Positions 1-9,068 of a stretch of DNA of 42,518 nucleotides are shown here, piece by piece. Under the pieces are notes generated by a model. The model was not told where the DNA came from, searched no databases, and was given only the letters and a program-made list of their open reading frames with translations. Numbering within the stretch: the first letter of the stretch is position 1; each line of letters begins with the position of its first letter. The stretch is from JBBSVE01 sp038233815 (GTDB lineage Bacteria > Pseudomonadota > Alphaproteobacteria > Rhodobacterales > Rhodobacteraceae), in NCBI GenBank assembly GCA_038233815.1, contig JBBSVE010000005.1, forward strand, positions 1-42,518. Direction: 5' to 3'. The position numbers were made by a program, and so were the translations under genes.

Positions 1-36
1 GGGGGGGGGGGGGGGGCCACACCCCCCCCCCATCGA
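1..36. other. G16 and C10 homopolymer tracts at the window edge
   Basis: Positions 1-16 are sixteen consecutive G and 22-31 are ten consecutive C, separated by five bases. The stop codon of the first gene follows at 37-39. Nothing like this occurs elsewhere in the window. The tracts could pair as a GC-only hairpin downstream of the minus-strand gene, but a homopolymer at the very end is more typical of a contig end or of poly-G sequencing artefact. I would not treat it as a functional element. Confidence 0.6.
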
Positions 37-2475
37 CTAAATGCGAACCCGCTCGCCTTTCGGATCGTACATCGGCACCAGCGACGCCATAGCCTCGTGC
101 CGTACTCCCGCCACCTCGATCTCGTAGCGCGACGCCACCACCTCCGCCGAACTTTCCCCGGCACAGGGCACATATCCCAACCCCACCGACCCGCCGAGGA
201 AATGCCCGTAGGCGCCCGACGTCACCGGCCCCACGATCCGCCCGTCCCGCACCAAGGCCTCGTTGTGGTAGAGCATCGGCGCCGGATCGGTCAGCCGGAA
301 CTGCACCATCCGCCGTGCCAGCCCCGTCTCGCGTTTCGACAGCACCGCGTCCCGCCCGATGAAATCCCCCTTGCCGGTCTTCACCGCAAACCCGAGCCCC
401 GCCTCCAGCACATGATCCTCGTCGGTGATGTCATGCCCGAAATGACGGAACGCCTTCTCGATCCGGCAACTGTCCAGGCTGTGTAACCCGCAGAGCACCA
501 TGCCCCGGTCCGCCGCCTCCAGCGCCTCGAACACATGCGCCGCCTGATCCGCGCCGACGTAAAGCTCCCACCCGAGTTCACCCACGTAGGTCACGCGGTG
601 CGCGCGGGCGAGGCCCATGCCGATCTCGATCTCCCGCGCCGTGCCGAAAGGAAAGGCCGCGTTGGAGAAATCGGCCGGGCTTACCGCCTCCAGCAACGCG
701 CGGCTCCGGGGCCCCATCACACAGAGCACCGCCTCCGCCGCCGTCACGTCAATCATGACCGCAAACCGCTCGCCCAGATGGCGCCGCAGCCACGCCAGAT
801 CGCGCTGCAGCGTTGCCCCCGGCACCACCAGCAGGAATGCCGTCTCGGTCAGCCGCGTCACGGTCAGATCGCTCTCGATTCCGCCCCGCGCGTTGAGCAT
901 CTGGGTATAGACGATCCGCCCCGCCGCCACGTCGAGATCGTTGGCGCAGACATGTTGGAGGAACGCCAGCGCACCCGGCCCCTCCACCCGGATCTTGCCG
1001 AAGGAGGTCATGTCGAACATCCCGACCCCTTCCCGCACCGCCATATGCTCGGCCTGCGCATTTTCGAACCAGTTCTGCCGGCCCCACCCGTAGTCATACT
1101 CCCGCTTCTGGTTCGGTGCCGCGAACCAGTTCGCCCGCTCCCACCCCGCGACCTCACCAAAGACCGCCCCCCGGTCGGCCAGATGCTGATGCAGCGGCGA
1201 GCGCCGGATGCCGCGCGCCGTCGCCATCTGGCGATAGGGATAATGGTCGGCGTAGAGGAGGCCCAGCGTCTCCGACACCCGCTCCCTCAGATAGCGGCGG
1301 TTGCGCTGGAACGGCTGCGCGCGGCGGATGTCGACCTCCCACAGATCGAACGGTGGCTCGCCTTCGGTGATCCAATGCGCCAGCGCCATCCCCGCGCCCC
1401 CCGACCCCGCGATCCCCACGGAGTTGTATCCCGCCGCGACCCAGTAGCCGCCCAGCTCCGGCGCCTCGCCCAGATAATAGCGATCATCGGGGGTGAAGCT
1501 TTCCGGCCCGTTAAAGAACGTATGGATCCCCGCCGTCTCGAACAGCGGCATCCGGTTCGTGGCCGCTTCCAGAATGGGCGCGAAATGGTCCCAGTCCTCG
1601 GGCAATGTGTCGAACTCGAAATCCTCTCGGATGCCATCCATTCCCCAAGGTTTGGCCTTCGGCTCGAACGCGCCGATCATCATCTTGCCCGCGTCGGACT
1701 TGTAATAGGCGCATTCGTCCGGCACCCGCAGGACAGGCAGGTGGCCCAGCCCCTCGATCGGCTCGGTCAAGAGGTAGAAATGCTCGCACGCATGAAGTGG
1801 CAGCGTGACGCCCGACGCCTCCGCCAGGTCGCGCCCCCACATGCCGCCGCAATTCACCACCACGTCGGCGGCAATATGGCCGCGTTCCTCGCCGGCCTCC
1901 CAGTCTACGCCCGTCACGCGGCCACCCGCCTTCGTGACGCCCGCAACCTTCACCCCCTCGATGATTCGCGCGCCCCGCATCCGCGCACCCTTGGCGAGCG
2001 CCATGGCGATGTTCGCCGGGTCGCACTGCCCGTCGAGTGGAAGATGCACCGCCCCCACGACATCCGCGATGTTGAGATGGGGATACATCGCCTTGACCTC
2101 GGAGGCACTTACCTCCGCCACGTCGACCCCGAAGATCCGCGCCGTCGTCGCCTGCCTCAGCAACTCCTCCCGCCGCGCTTGCGTCAACGCGACCGAGATC
2201 GAGCCCACCTGCCGCATCCCCGTGGCGACCCCCGTCTCCGCCTCCAGCTTCACATAGAGGTCGGCGGAATATTTCGCGAGCCGCGTCATGTTGGCGGTCC
2301 CGCGCAACTGCCCGATGAGCCCGGCCGCATGCCATGTCGTGCCCGACGTCAGACGCTTCCGCTCCAGCAGAACGATATCGGTCCAGCCCGCTTTCGCCAG
2401 ATGATAGGCAACCGAACAGCCCGAGATCCCACCCCCGATGATCACCGCCCGCGCTTCATGCGGAACATCAACCAT
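37..2475 (-). CDS. FAD-dependent oxidoreductase fused to GcvT domain (dimethylglycine/sarcosine dehydrogenase type)
   Basis: 812 aa. Proteins of this architecture oxidise N-methyl groups of dimethylglycine, sarcosine or related amines; the GcvT-like half passes the one-carbon unit to tetrahydrofolate. The N-terminal half is a DAO-type FAD domain with the dinucleotide motif GGGISG at residues 14-19 and a TTWHAAG segment whose His49 matches the covalent-flavin histidine of dimethylglycine dehydrogenase. Residues from about 430 to 812 are a GcvT/aminomethyltransferase fold. The ATG at 2475 was chosen because an AGAGGG ribosome site lies nine bases upstream; a TTG at 2493 is the alternative. It follows the paralogous gene at 2513-4942 after 37 bases and is probably co-transcribed with it. 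The family assignment is firm; the exact amine is not readable from sequence. Confidence 0.9.
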   Translation of the reverse strand: MVDVPHEARAVIIGGGISGCSVAYHLAKAGWTDIVLLERKRLTSGTTWHAAGLIGQLRGTANMTRLAKYSADLYVKLEAETGVATGMRQVGSISVALTQARREELLRQATTARIFGVDVAEVSASEVKAMYPHLNIADVVGAVHLPLDGQCDPANIAMALAKGARMRGARIIEGVKVAGVTKAGGRVTGVDWEAGEERGHIAADVVVNCGGMWGRDLAEASGVTLPLHACEHFYLLTEPIEGLGHLPVLRVPDECAYYKSDAGKMMIGAFEPKAKPWGMDGIREDFEFDTLPEDWDHFAPILEAATNRMPLFETAGIHTFFNGPESFTPDDRYYLGEAPELGGYWVAAGYNSVGIAGSGGAGMALAHWITEGEPPFDLWEVDIRRAQPFQRNRRYLRERVSETLGLLYADHYPYRQMATARGIRRSPLHQHLADRGAVFGEVAGWERANWFAAPNQKREYDYGWGRQNWFENAQAEHMAVREGVGMFDMTSFGKIRVEGPGALAFLQHVCANDLDVAAGRIVYTQMLNARGGIESDLTVTRLTETAFLLVVPGATLQRDLAWLRRHLGERFAVMIDVTAAEAVLCVMGPRSRALLEAVSPADFSNAAFPFGTAREIEIGMGLARAHRVTYVGELGWELYVGADQAAHVFEALEAADRGMVLCGLHSLDSCRIEKAFRHFGHDITDEDHVLEAGLGFAVKTGKGDFIGRDAVLSKRETGLARRMVQFRLTDPAPMLYHNEALVRDGRIVGPVTSGAYGHFLGGSVGLGYVPCAGESSAEVVASRYEIEVAGVRHEAMASLVPMYDPKGERVRI

Positions 2476-2512
2476 GGAACATAACCCTCTCAACCTTCAT
2501 GATATTCCGATC

Positions 2513-4942
2513 TCATGCCCGCAACCTCTCGTTCGCGGGATCCCACATTGGCGCATCGGGCTGCACGACGGCACCGAACCGTTCCCCGAACACCTCGACC
2601 TTCAGCGCCGTTCCCGGCACGCAGAGGTCCGCCTTCAGCATCCCCAGCGCGACGCAAGCCCCGACCCGGTGGCCCCACGCGCCGCTGGTGACCTCGCCCA
2701 CCGCCCGGTCCCCGTCCCAGATCGTGGACATGTAAGGCGGATCGCAGTCCCCCGCCGCGACCGTCAGCGTGACGAACCGCTTCGCCACCCCGCGCTGCTG
2801 TTCGGCGAGCAACGCCGCCTTCCCGGTAAACGTGTCCTTGCCCAGCCGCACGAACCGGTCCAGCCCGCCCTCAAGCAGCGTGTAATCCGTCGACAGATCG
2901 CCTTTCCACGCCCGGTAGCCCTTCTCGATCCGAAGCGCGTCCAGCGCGAACATCCCGAACGGCCGCGCCCCCGCCGCCACGACCGCTTCAAAGATCGCAG
3001 GCATCGCATCGGGCTTGGCATGGATCTCCCACCCCAGTTCGCCCGCAAAGCTGACGCGGAGCAGCATGCAGTCCCGCTCCGCCACCCGCCCCTCCTGCAT
3101 GGAGAGCCACGGAAGCGACCAGTCCGCCACCCCTATCCCCGACAAGAGGTCGCGCGACCCCGGCCCGGTGACAATCAGGCATTCCCGATCCTCCGTCACG
3201 TCCCGCACCGCGATGCCCTCCGGCACACCCTGCCGCAGCCAGGCCCCGTCATGCGCTTGCGCCAGTGCGGCGGTGATGAGGGTAAAGGCCTCATCCCCCC
3301 GCCGCACGACCGACATCTCGGTCACGATGCGCCCCCGGTCGTCCGCGAAATAGGCAAGCCCCACGCGCCCGACTTTCGGCAATCCGCCCGCGATCCGGGT
3401 CAGAAGCCAGTCCGCCGCCCCTGCCCCCTCGACCTCGAACCGCGAAAATCCCGGCAGCGCCAGCACGCCGACATGATCGCGCACGGCGGCGCATTCTTCA
3501 GCCACCGCACCGAACCACGGACCGTTCCGCCGCCATGTCTGCGCCGCCGCATCGCCCACGTCGTCACCGGGCCGCGCGAACCAGTTCGCCCGCTCCCACC
3601 CGTTAAAGGCTCCGAACTGCGCGCCCAGCGACGCGAGCCGGTCATGCAGCGCCGACAGCTTCTTCCCCCGCCCCGCAGGCCAAGCAAAATGCGGAAACTG
3701 CATCGCATATTCATGGCCGTAGATCTCCATGCCCTTCTGCGTGCAATAATCCCGGTCCTCGAACCCCGTAAATCGGCGCGGATCGCACGACCACATGTCC
3801 CACTCGGTCGCCCCTTCGGTGATCCATTCGGCCAGAACCTTGCCCGCGCCCCCCGCCTGACAGATCCCGAAGGTGAAGACGCAAGCCTCGAACGCATTGG
3901 GCACCCCCGGCATCGGCCCGATCAAGGGATTGCCGTCGGGCGAATAGGGGATCGGCCCGTTGATGACCTTGACCAGCGGCGCATCAGCCAAGAGCGGCAC
4001 CCGCGCCATCGCATCCTCGATATACCATTCCAGACGCTCCAGATCGTCGGGGAAAAGCTGAAAGCTGAAATCGTCCGGGAACGGATCGTCGGATGTCACC
4101 CAATGCGCACGACAATTCCGCTCATAGGGGCCGAGGTTGAAGCCGCCCTTCTCCTGCCGCAGATAATAACTCGAATCCACATCGCGCAGCAACGGCAGCT
4201 TCCGCCCCGTCTCGGCCGCCAGCGCTGCCACCTCAGCCACGGTGTCGAACAGCATGTATTGATGACTCATAACCATCATCGGCACATCGCGGCCAAACAT
4301 CGCGCCGACCTCGCGTGCATAATATCCGGCCGCATTCACCACGAACTCGCAGCGAACCTCACCCTTCGGCGTGGCGATGACCCACTCGCCCGCCTCGCGC
4401 CGCACGCCCGTCACCGGACAGAACCGCTCGATCCGCGCGCCCAATGCCCGCGCCCCCTTGGCCAGCGCCTGCGTCAACTGCGCCGGATCGATATCGCCGT
4501 CATACGGATCGTAAAGCGCGCCCGTCAGATCGTGCGTCTCGAGGAACGGATAGCGCCCCCGGATCTCCCCCGGCGCGAGGATCTCCAACTCCAACCCCTG
4601 CGCCCGCCCCATTCCCGCGACCCGCCGAAACTCGCGCAGCCGCTCCGCCGAATGGCCGAGCCTGACCGAGCCCGTGACGTGATAGTTCATCGGATAGTCG
4701 ACCGCGTCTCCCAGCCCGCGATAGAGCGCCGCCGAATAGCGCTGCATGTTCATGATTGACCAAGAGGCCGAAAATGTCGGCACATTCCCCGCCGCATGCC
4801 ATGTGCTGCCCGCCGTCAGCTCGTTCTTCTCCAGCAGCAGGCAATCCGTCCACCCGGCCTTCGCCAGATGATAGAGGCAGGAGGCCCCCACCGCCCCGCC
4901 GCCGATGACCACCACCCGCGCAGCGGTCGGAAACGCACCCAT
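2513..4942 (-). CDS. FAD-dependent oxidoreductase fused to GcvT domain, first gene of a tandem pair
   Basis: 809 aa with the same architecture as its downstream neighbour. The FAD motif GGGAVG is at residues 14-19, and GSTWHAAGN contains His49, the expected covalent FAD attachment residue. A long substrate-binding region follows, then a GcvT-like folate domain from about residue 430 to the end. The two proteins align at the flavin motifs but differ through most of their length, so they are old paralogs or different specificities rather than a recent duplication. Known family members are dimethylglycine and sarcosine dehydrogenases of glycine-betaine catabolism. The start at 4942 has a purine-rich AAGGGGCAGGG stretch directly upstream. 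A LysR regulator is transcribed divergently from 5092 and may control this operon (inference). Confidence 0.9.
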   Translation of the reverse strand: MGAFPTAARVVVIGGGAVGASCLYHLAKAGWTDCLLLEKNELTAGSTWHAAGNVPTFSASWSIMNMQRYSAALYRGLGDAVDYPMNYHVTGSVRLGHSAERLREFRRVAGMGRAQGLELEILAPGEIRGRYPFLETHDLTGALYDPYDGDIDPAQLTQALAKGARALGARIERFCPVTGVRREAGEWVIATPKGEVRCEFVVNAAGYYAREVGAMFGRDVPMMVMSHQYMLFDTVAEVAALAAETGRKLPLLRDVDSSYYLRQEKGGFNLGPYERNCRAHWVTSDDPFPDDFSFQLFPDDLERLEWYIEDAMARVPLLADAPLVKVINGPIPYSPDGNPLIGPMPGVPNAFEACVFTFGICQAGGAGKVLAEWITEGATEWDMWSCDPRRFTGFEDRDYCTQKGMEIYGHEYAMQFPHFAWPAGRGKKLSALHDRLASLGAQFGAFNGWERANWFARPGDDVGDAAAQTWRRNGPWFGAVAEECAAVRDHVGVLALPGFSRFEVEGAGAADWLLTRIAGGLPKVGRVGLAYFADDRGRIVTEMSVVRRGDEAFTLITAALAQAHDGAWLRQGVPEGIAVRDVTEDRECLIVTGPGSRDLLSGIGVADWSLPWLSMQEGRVAERDCMLLRVSFAGELGWEIHAKPDAMPAIFEAVVAAGARPFGMFALDALRIEKGYRAWKGDLSTDYTLLEGGLDRFVRLGKDTFTGKAALLAEQQRGVAKRFVTLTVAAGDCDPPYMSTIWDGDRAVGEVTSGAWGHRVGACVALGMLKADLCVPGTALKVEVFGERFGAVVQPDAPMWDPANERLRA

Positions 4943-5091
4943 CCCTGCCCCTTTTTCTGTCTCTAAATATCCCCGCCGGAGGCTCCGACATCGGGTTCGG
5001 CGCTGTTTGCCCGACTATCTTCCGCATCCGCCCCACTTACAATTCGCCCCCGACAGGCTTATTGATCGGATTTTACGATCAGGAGCGATTG
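4943..5091. promoter_or_regulatory. Divergent intergenic region with LysR-box-like inverted repeat
   Basis: This 149-base region separates the FAD-GcvT operon (minus) from the LysR gene (plus). At 5063-5081 it holds the inverted repeat TGATCG-N7-CGATCA, about ten bases upstream of the LysR start codon. LysR proteins usually bind interrupted dyads in such regions and regulate both directions. No convincing -35/-10 pair was identified on either strand, so the operator assignment is tentative. Confidence 0.4.
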
Positions 5092-5940
5092 ATGCAGCCC
5101 GACGCCATCGAGACCTTCCTCGACCTTGCCGAAACCCGCAGCTTCCACCGCACCGCGGACCGCCTCGGCCTTACACAATCGACCGTCTCGGGCCGCATCG
5201 CAGCCCTCGAGGCGCAGCTTTCCACGAAGCTCTTCGTCCGCTCCCGCGCGGGCACCGAACTCACCACCGAAGGGCTGAAGTTCGCGCCCCATGCCCGCGC
5301 CCTGCGGCACGCCTGGGCGGAGGCGCAAAGCGCCGTCACGCCGACCGGGGGCAACGTCCTCAACATCCGGCTGGGCATCCAGAGCGATCTGGCCCCGGTT
5401 CATGTCGGCGCCTGGGTCAGGGGCTTCCGCGACCGCCTGCCCGGCTGCGCCTTCTATATCGAGCCGGATTTCTCCGCCCAGATGTGCCGCGATCTCGCCG
5501 CGGGCGTGCTCGATTTCGCTGTGATCTTCACGCCGTTCCCGGCCCCAGACCTGCATTTCGCCTCGTTGGGGGAGGCGCGCTATCGTCTTGTGTCCGACGG
5601 CGCGACCCGGATCGCAGATCTCGACCCCGAGACCTACATCCGCGCCAACTTTGCCCCGGCGTTCGACGCGGCCCACCGCGCGGCGCTGCCGCATCTGATG
5701 ACCGGTCCGGTCGCCGCCGGGCAAAGCGCCACGATCCGGGGCCTGCTCATGGCGCTCGGCGGTGCGGCCTATCTGCTGGAGGGGACCGCCGACTCGCTGG
5801 TAAGTGACGGCCGGTTCCACCGGGTCGCGGATGCGCCGGTCATCACCCAGCCGGTCCATGCCGCAATGCACCTTCGTCACCGCACGGCACCGCTTCACCG
5901 CGATCTGCTGCGCGTGGTCCGCGCAGGCTTCGCTGCGTAG
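5092..5940 (+). CDS. LysR-family transcriptional regulator
   Basis: 282 aa. The N-terminal winged helix-turn-helix (about residues 3-62) is typical: a FLDLAETRSFHRTADRLGLTQSTVS segment (too long to quote as one motif, residues about 8-32) followed by LFVRSRAG and a T-x-EG box. The rest is the periplasmic-binding-like effector domain. The ATG at 5092 is preceded by CAGGAGCG, a good ribosome site; an upstream TTG at 5062 lacks one. It is transcribed away from the FAD-GcvT operon, an arrangement that often marks the regulator of the divergent genes, so a methylated-amine effector is a reasonable guess. Its stop abuts the stop of the convergent MotB-like gene with no gap. Confidence 0.88.
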   Translation: MQPDAIETFLDLAETRSFHRTADRLGLTQSTVSGRIAALEAQLSTKLFVRSRAGTELTTEGLKFAPHARALRHAWAEAQSAVTPTGGNVLNIRLGIQSDLAPVHVGAWVRGFRDRLPGCAFYIEPDFSAQMCRDLAAGVLDFAVIFTPFPAPDLHFASLGEARYRLVSDGATRIADLDPETYIRANFAPAFDAAHRAALPHLMTGPVAAGQSATIRGLLMALGGAAYLLEGTADSLVSDGRFHRVADAPVITQPVHAAMHLRHRTAPLHRDLLRVVRAGFAA

Positions 5941-7764
5941 TCAGCGCTCGGTCAGCTTCAGCTCGATCCGGCGGTTCTGCGCCCGGGCGTCGGCGCTGTC
6001 GCCTGCCGCCACCGGCTGCCATTCGCCAAAGCCCGTCGCGGCCAGCCTGTTCGGCGGAAAGCCCAGATCGCGGATCATGTAGAGCACAACCGACAACGCC
6101 CGCGCCTGGCTCAATTCCCAGTTGTCCTTGAACTGGCCCGTGCCCGAGAGCGGCACATCGTCGGTAAAACCGTCGACCCGGATGATCCAGGGGATCGAGG
6201 CCGGGATCTGCGTCGCGATGTCCTTCAGGCTCGCCGTCACGCTGGCGATCTGCGCCCGGCCCTCCGGCAAGAGGTCGGCCGAGCCCTGGTTGAACAGCAC
6301 CTCGGAGGAGAAGACGAACCGGTCGCCCACCACCCGCACCCCCTCGCGCCCGGCCAGAAGACGGCTCAACTGCCCGAAGAACTCGGAGCGGTATTTCTGC
6401 AGATCCTGCGTCTGACTTTCGAGCCGCTTGCGCTCCGCCTCCTCCAGATCGGCGCGCTTCTTCTGCTCCTCCGCCAGCTTCTTCTGTTCGGCGGCGACCT
6501 GCGCCAGCGCCGTGTTGAGCTGGCTGCCCAGCGTGTCGATCCGCACGCCCGTGTCCCTGTCCTTGGCAGCGGAGGCGTCGAGCAGCCCCTGCAAGGATGA
6601 AAGCTGCCCCCGCAGATCCGCGACCTGCGCATTCAGAAGCGCCACCTGACGCGCCTCCTCGGCAGACCTGTGCTCCTCCTGCGACAGCGCCACGTTGGCG
6701 GCGGCAAGCAGCGCCTCTCGGTTGCCCACGGCGTCCTGCGCCGCGGTGGCAGCCTTCGCGGCCTTGGTCTGCGCGGCAGCAAGCAGGGTCAGCGTATCCT
6801 CGGCCTTCTTGCGCTGCGCCTCCAGCGCCAGCGTCATCGCGGTCAGCTCGCTGTCGGACGCGGCCAGTTTCGCGCGCAGTGCCTCCGCCGCCGCCGCATC
6901 GGCGAGCCGCGTCTTCTCCTCCTCGGACAGTGCCTGCGCCGCCCCGGCGAGTCGCGTGCGCAAGGCCTCCGCCGCTGCAGCCTCGGCCAGCCGCTGACGC
7001 TCCGCCTCCGACAGCTTTGCCTGCGCTTCGCCGAGCGTGCCGCGGACCGCATCGAGGTCGGCGCTGCGGGCTTTCGCCTGCCCTTCCGCCTCCTGCAGCC
7101 GCGCAAGCGCATCCGTCAGCGTGCCTTGCCCCGCCGCGACCTTCGCACGCAGGTCCGCCGTCATCGCCTCCAGCGCCTCGGCCCGTGCGGCGGCAAGACG
7201 CGCGGCCTCGGCACCTGCATCGACCTCCCCCCGCGCCTTGGCGAGTGCCAGGGTCAGCGCCTCCTGATCGGTCAGCAGCGTCGCCTTTGCAGCCTCGAGG
7301 TCCGTCACGCTGGCGGTGAGGGCAGCGGCCTGATCCCGCGCTACATTCCGGTCGGCCAGAAGCCCTGCCACCTGCGCCTCGAACGCGGTGACCTTCGCCG
7401 AGGCCGCGTCGAGCGCGCCTTGCCGCGCCGCAAGTTGCCCGGTCAGGGACGCGATCTGTGCCGCCTGCCGGTCCCCCGCCGCCCGCGCGGAGGAGAGGTC
7501 GGCACCCAGACGCCCCACCTCCGCCGTCAGACCTGCGGCCTTCGTCCGCTCCGCCCCCAGTGCATCGGCGAGCCCCGCGATCTGCTGCGTCAGGCTGTCG
7601 AGCTGCGTGTCCTGCGTGTCGATCGTCTCGCGCAGAACCGACTGCACGATCATGAAGATCGACAACACGAACATCAGGACGAGGAGCAACGCCGTCATCG
7701 CATCGACGAAACCGGGCCAGATCGGCGCCTCCGCCCGGTGCCCACCGCGTCGGGACAGCGCCAT
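5941..7764 (-). CDS. MotB-like OmpA-domain membrane protein with long coiled coil
   Basis: 607 aa. One transmembrane helix lies at about residues 18-41 and starts with PGFVDAMTA; Asp21 occupies the position of the proton-carrying aspartate of MotB. Residues about 45-450 are an Ala/Glu/Lys/Arg-rich coiled coil with internal repeats of the type RLAxAAAAEALR. The C-terminal 140 residues are an OmpA/MotB peptidoglycan-binding domain with DGFTDD, NWELSQARA and NRRIELKL. It is much longer than flagellar MotB (about 300 aa) because of the coiled coil. It lies three bases downstream of the MotA/ExbB-like gene, so the two probably form an ion-driven inner-membrane stator whose periplasmic arm reaches the wall. 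No flagellar genes are nearby. The function is unknown. Confidence 0.85.
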   Translation of the reverse strand: MALSRRGGHRAEAPIWPGFVDAMTALLLVLMFVLSIFMIVQSVLRETIDTQDTQLDSLTQQIAGLADALGAERTKAAGLTAEVGRLGADLSSARAAGDRQAAQIASLTGQLAARQGALDAASAKVTAFEAQVAGLLADRNVARDQAAALTASVTDLEAAKATLLTDQEALTLALAKARGEVDAGAEAARLAAARAEALEAMTADLRAKVAAGQGTLTDALARLQEAEGQAKARSADLDAVRGTLGEAQAKLSEAERQRLAEAAAAEALRTRLAGAAQALSEEEKTRLADAAAAEALRAKLAASDSELTAMTLALEAQRKKAEDTLTLLAAAQTKAAKAATAAQDAVGNREALLAAANVALSQEEHRSAEEARQVALLNAQVADLRGQLSSLQGLLDASAAKDRDTGVRIDTLGSQLNTALAQVAAEQKKLAEEQKKRADLEEAERKRLESQTQDLQKYRSEFFGQLSRLLAGREGVRVVGDRFVFSSEVLFNQGSADLLPEGRAQIASVTASLKDIATQIPASIPWIIRVDGFTDDVPLSGTGQFKDNWELSQARALSVVLYMIRDLGFPPNRLAATGFGEWQPVAAGDSADARAQNRRIELKLTER

Positions 7765-7767
7765 CGC

Positions 7768-8982
7768 CTACCCCCGCCCGCCGCCGGTGCGCGCGATCTG
7801 GCGCAGCGCCGCGATCATCACCGCCATGTCGGCCCGCAGATCGGCGAGGCTTTCCTGTCGCCCGGCGGATATCTCCTCCAGGATCCGCAAAAGCTGCAGA
7901 TCCATCGAGCGCAGACGCATCCGGCTTTCCGCATCCGGCCCGCCCTCGGCCTCCTGCCGCGCGAGCGTCGCGGCCACTGCCTCGTTGCTGTCGGCGACGC
8001 GCGCCAGCAGCGCGGACTGCGCGGTCCCGGCCTCAACCAGCCGCTCGCCCCGCTCCGCCGCGTCCCCGGTCAGGTCGGCCAGCCGCCCGACCGCCTCGCC
8101 AAGGCTCGCCATGCGCTCGTCGGCCTGCATGCGGGCATCTTCGGCGGCGACGAAGACATGGCCCATCCGCTCCATCTGCTCGGACATGTGGTCCAGAACA
8201 TCGGCCACCGCCTCGAGCCCGCCTTCGCTGCCGCCCTCCCCGTCGGAGGAATAGCCGAGCCGGGTAATGGTGGAGAGCCACTCCTCCAGCTCTCGGTAAA
8301 AGCGGTTCTGTCCGTGGCCCGCGAACAGCTCCAGCAACCCCACCACCAGCGAGCCGGCCAGCCCCAGCAGCGAGGAGGAGAAGGCGGTGCCCATCCCGCC
8401 CAGCTGCGCCTCCAGCCCGCCCATCAGCTTGGTGAAGACCTGCGCGCCGCTCTCGCCGGTCTTGGGGGCGAGGTTGCGGATCGTGTCCACGATGGCGGGA
8501 ACGGTCGTGGCCAGACCGTAGAACGTGCCCAGAAGGCCGAGAAAGATCAGCAGGTTGGTGAGATAGCGCGTGATGTCGCGCGCCTCGTCGATCCGCGTGC
8601 CCACGGATTCGAGGATCGAGCGCGAGGAGGAACTGGAGATCTGCCGCCCCGCCCCGCGTGAGCGCAGAAGTGCCGCGAGCGGTGCCAGAAGGCGCGGCGC
8701 CGCCGCCCGCGTGGCGGCCTCGTCACCGCTCGCAAACGCCTCGATCCAGCGCACAGACTGCATCAGTTGCAGAACCTGCCAGAAGCAGGCGAGGACGCCG
8801 AACACGAAGACGCAGCCGATGAACCCGTTGAGCCAGATGTTGGCGCGAAAGATGCCAGACACCACACCCCAAGCCAACGTACCGCCGATCACGACCAGCA
8901 CGACGACCACCAGCATCAGGGCGATCTGGCGCAGCGGATGGGTGAACTGCGGTTCGGCCTCGGTGATGCTGGCCCGGTCCAT
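7768..8982 (-). CDS. MotA/TolQ/ExbB-family proton channel protein
   Basis: 404 aa. Four hydrophobic segments are visible, at about residues 18-40, 50-74, 145-170 and 205-230. The last two carry the family-typical GLLGTFYGLATTV and GTAFSSSLLGLAGSL stretches. The C-terminal 150 residues are a cytoplasmic, probably helical tail. The chosen ATG at 8982 has AAGGGGG eleven bases upstream; longer readings start in a low-complexity shadow. It is the first gene of a two-gene operon with the MotB-like coiled-coil protein and probably supplies the ion channel. The pair resembles ZorAB in general design, but no Zorya effector genes accompany it. Confidence 0.85.
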   Translation of the reverse strand: MDRASITEAEPQFTHPLRQIALMLVVVVLVVIGGTLAWGVVSGIFRANIWLNGFIGCVFVFGVLACFWQVLQLMQSVRWIEAFASGDEAATRAAAPRLLAPLAALLRSRGAGRQISSSSSRSILESVGTRIDEARDITRYLTNLLIFLGLLGTFYGLATTVPAIVDTIRNLAPKTGESGAQVFTKLMGGLEAQLGGMGTAFSSSLLGLAGSLVVGLLELFAGHGQNRFYRELEEWLSTITRLGYSSDGEGGSEGGLEAVADVLDHMSEQMERMGHVFVAAEDARMQADERMASLGEAVGRLADLTGDAAERGERLVEAGTAQSALLARVADSNEAVAATLARQEAEGGPDAESRMRLRSMDLQLLRILEEISAGRQESLADLRADMAVMIAALRQIARTGGGRG

Positions 8983-9016
8983 GCAGGCATGCGCCCCCTT
9001 AGTGATCCTGCGCGCC

Positions 9017-9045
9017 AGAATAGGGCGGCCACCCGCGTCGGACAA
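9017..9045 (-). promoter_or_regulatory. Sigma-70-type promoter of the MotA/MotB-like operon
   Basis: On the minus strand the sequence reads TTGTCC (9040-9045), a 17-base spacer, then TATTCT (9017-9022). This lies about 35 bases upstream of the MotA-like start codon, in the short gap behind the ChaC-like gene. Hexamer quality and spacing are good for a housekeeping promoter, but no start site has been measured. Confidence 0.55.
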
Positions 9046-9068
9046 CCGGGAAAGCGCGGGGAAAAACC

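Noticed and set aside
535..2484. Long open frame on the strand opposite the FAD-GcvT gene
   Set aside because: The translation is rich in Arg, Pro and His without domain motifs, and the other strand encodes a well-conserved enzyme. It is a by-product of high GC codon bias.
37..4942. DMSP demethylase DmdA
   Set aside because: DmdA is a GcvT-like protein of about 370 aa without an FAD domain; both genes here have a full N-terminal FAD oxidoreductase half.
5941..8982. Zorya-type anti-phage defence (ZorA/ZorB)
   Set aside because: The MotA/MotB-like pair has the right general design, but no ZorC, ZorD or ZorE-like gene is adjacent; the neighbours are a LysR regulator and a ChaC enzyme.
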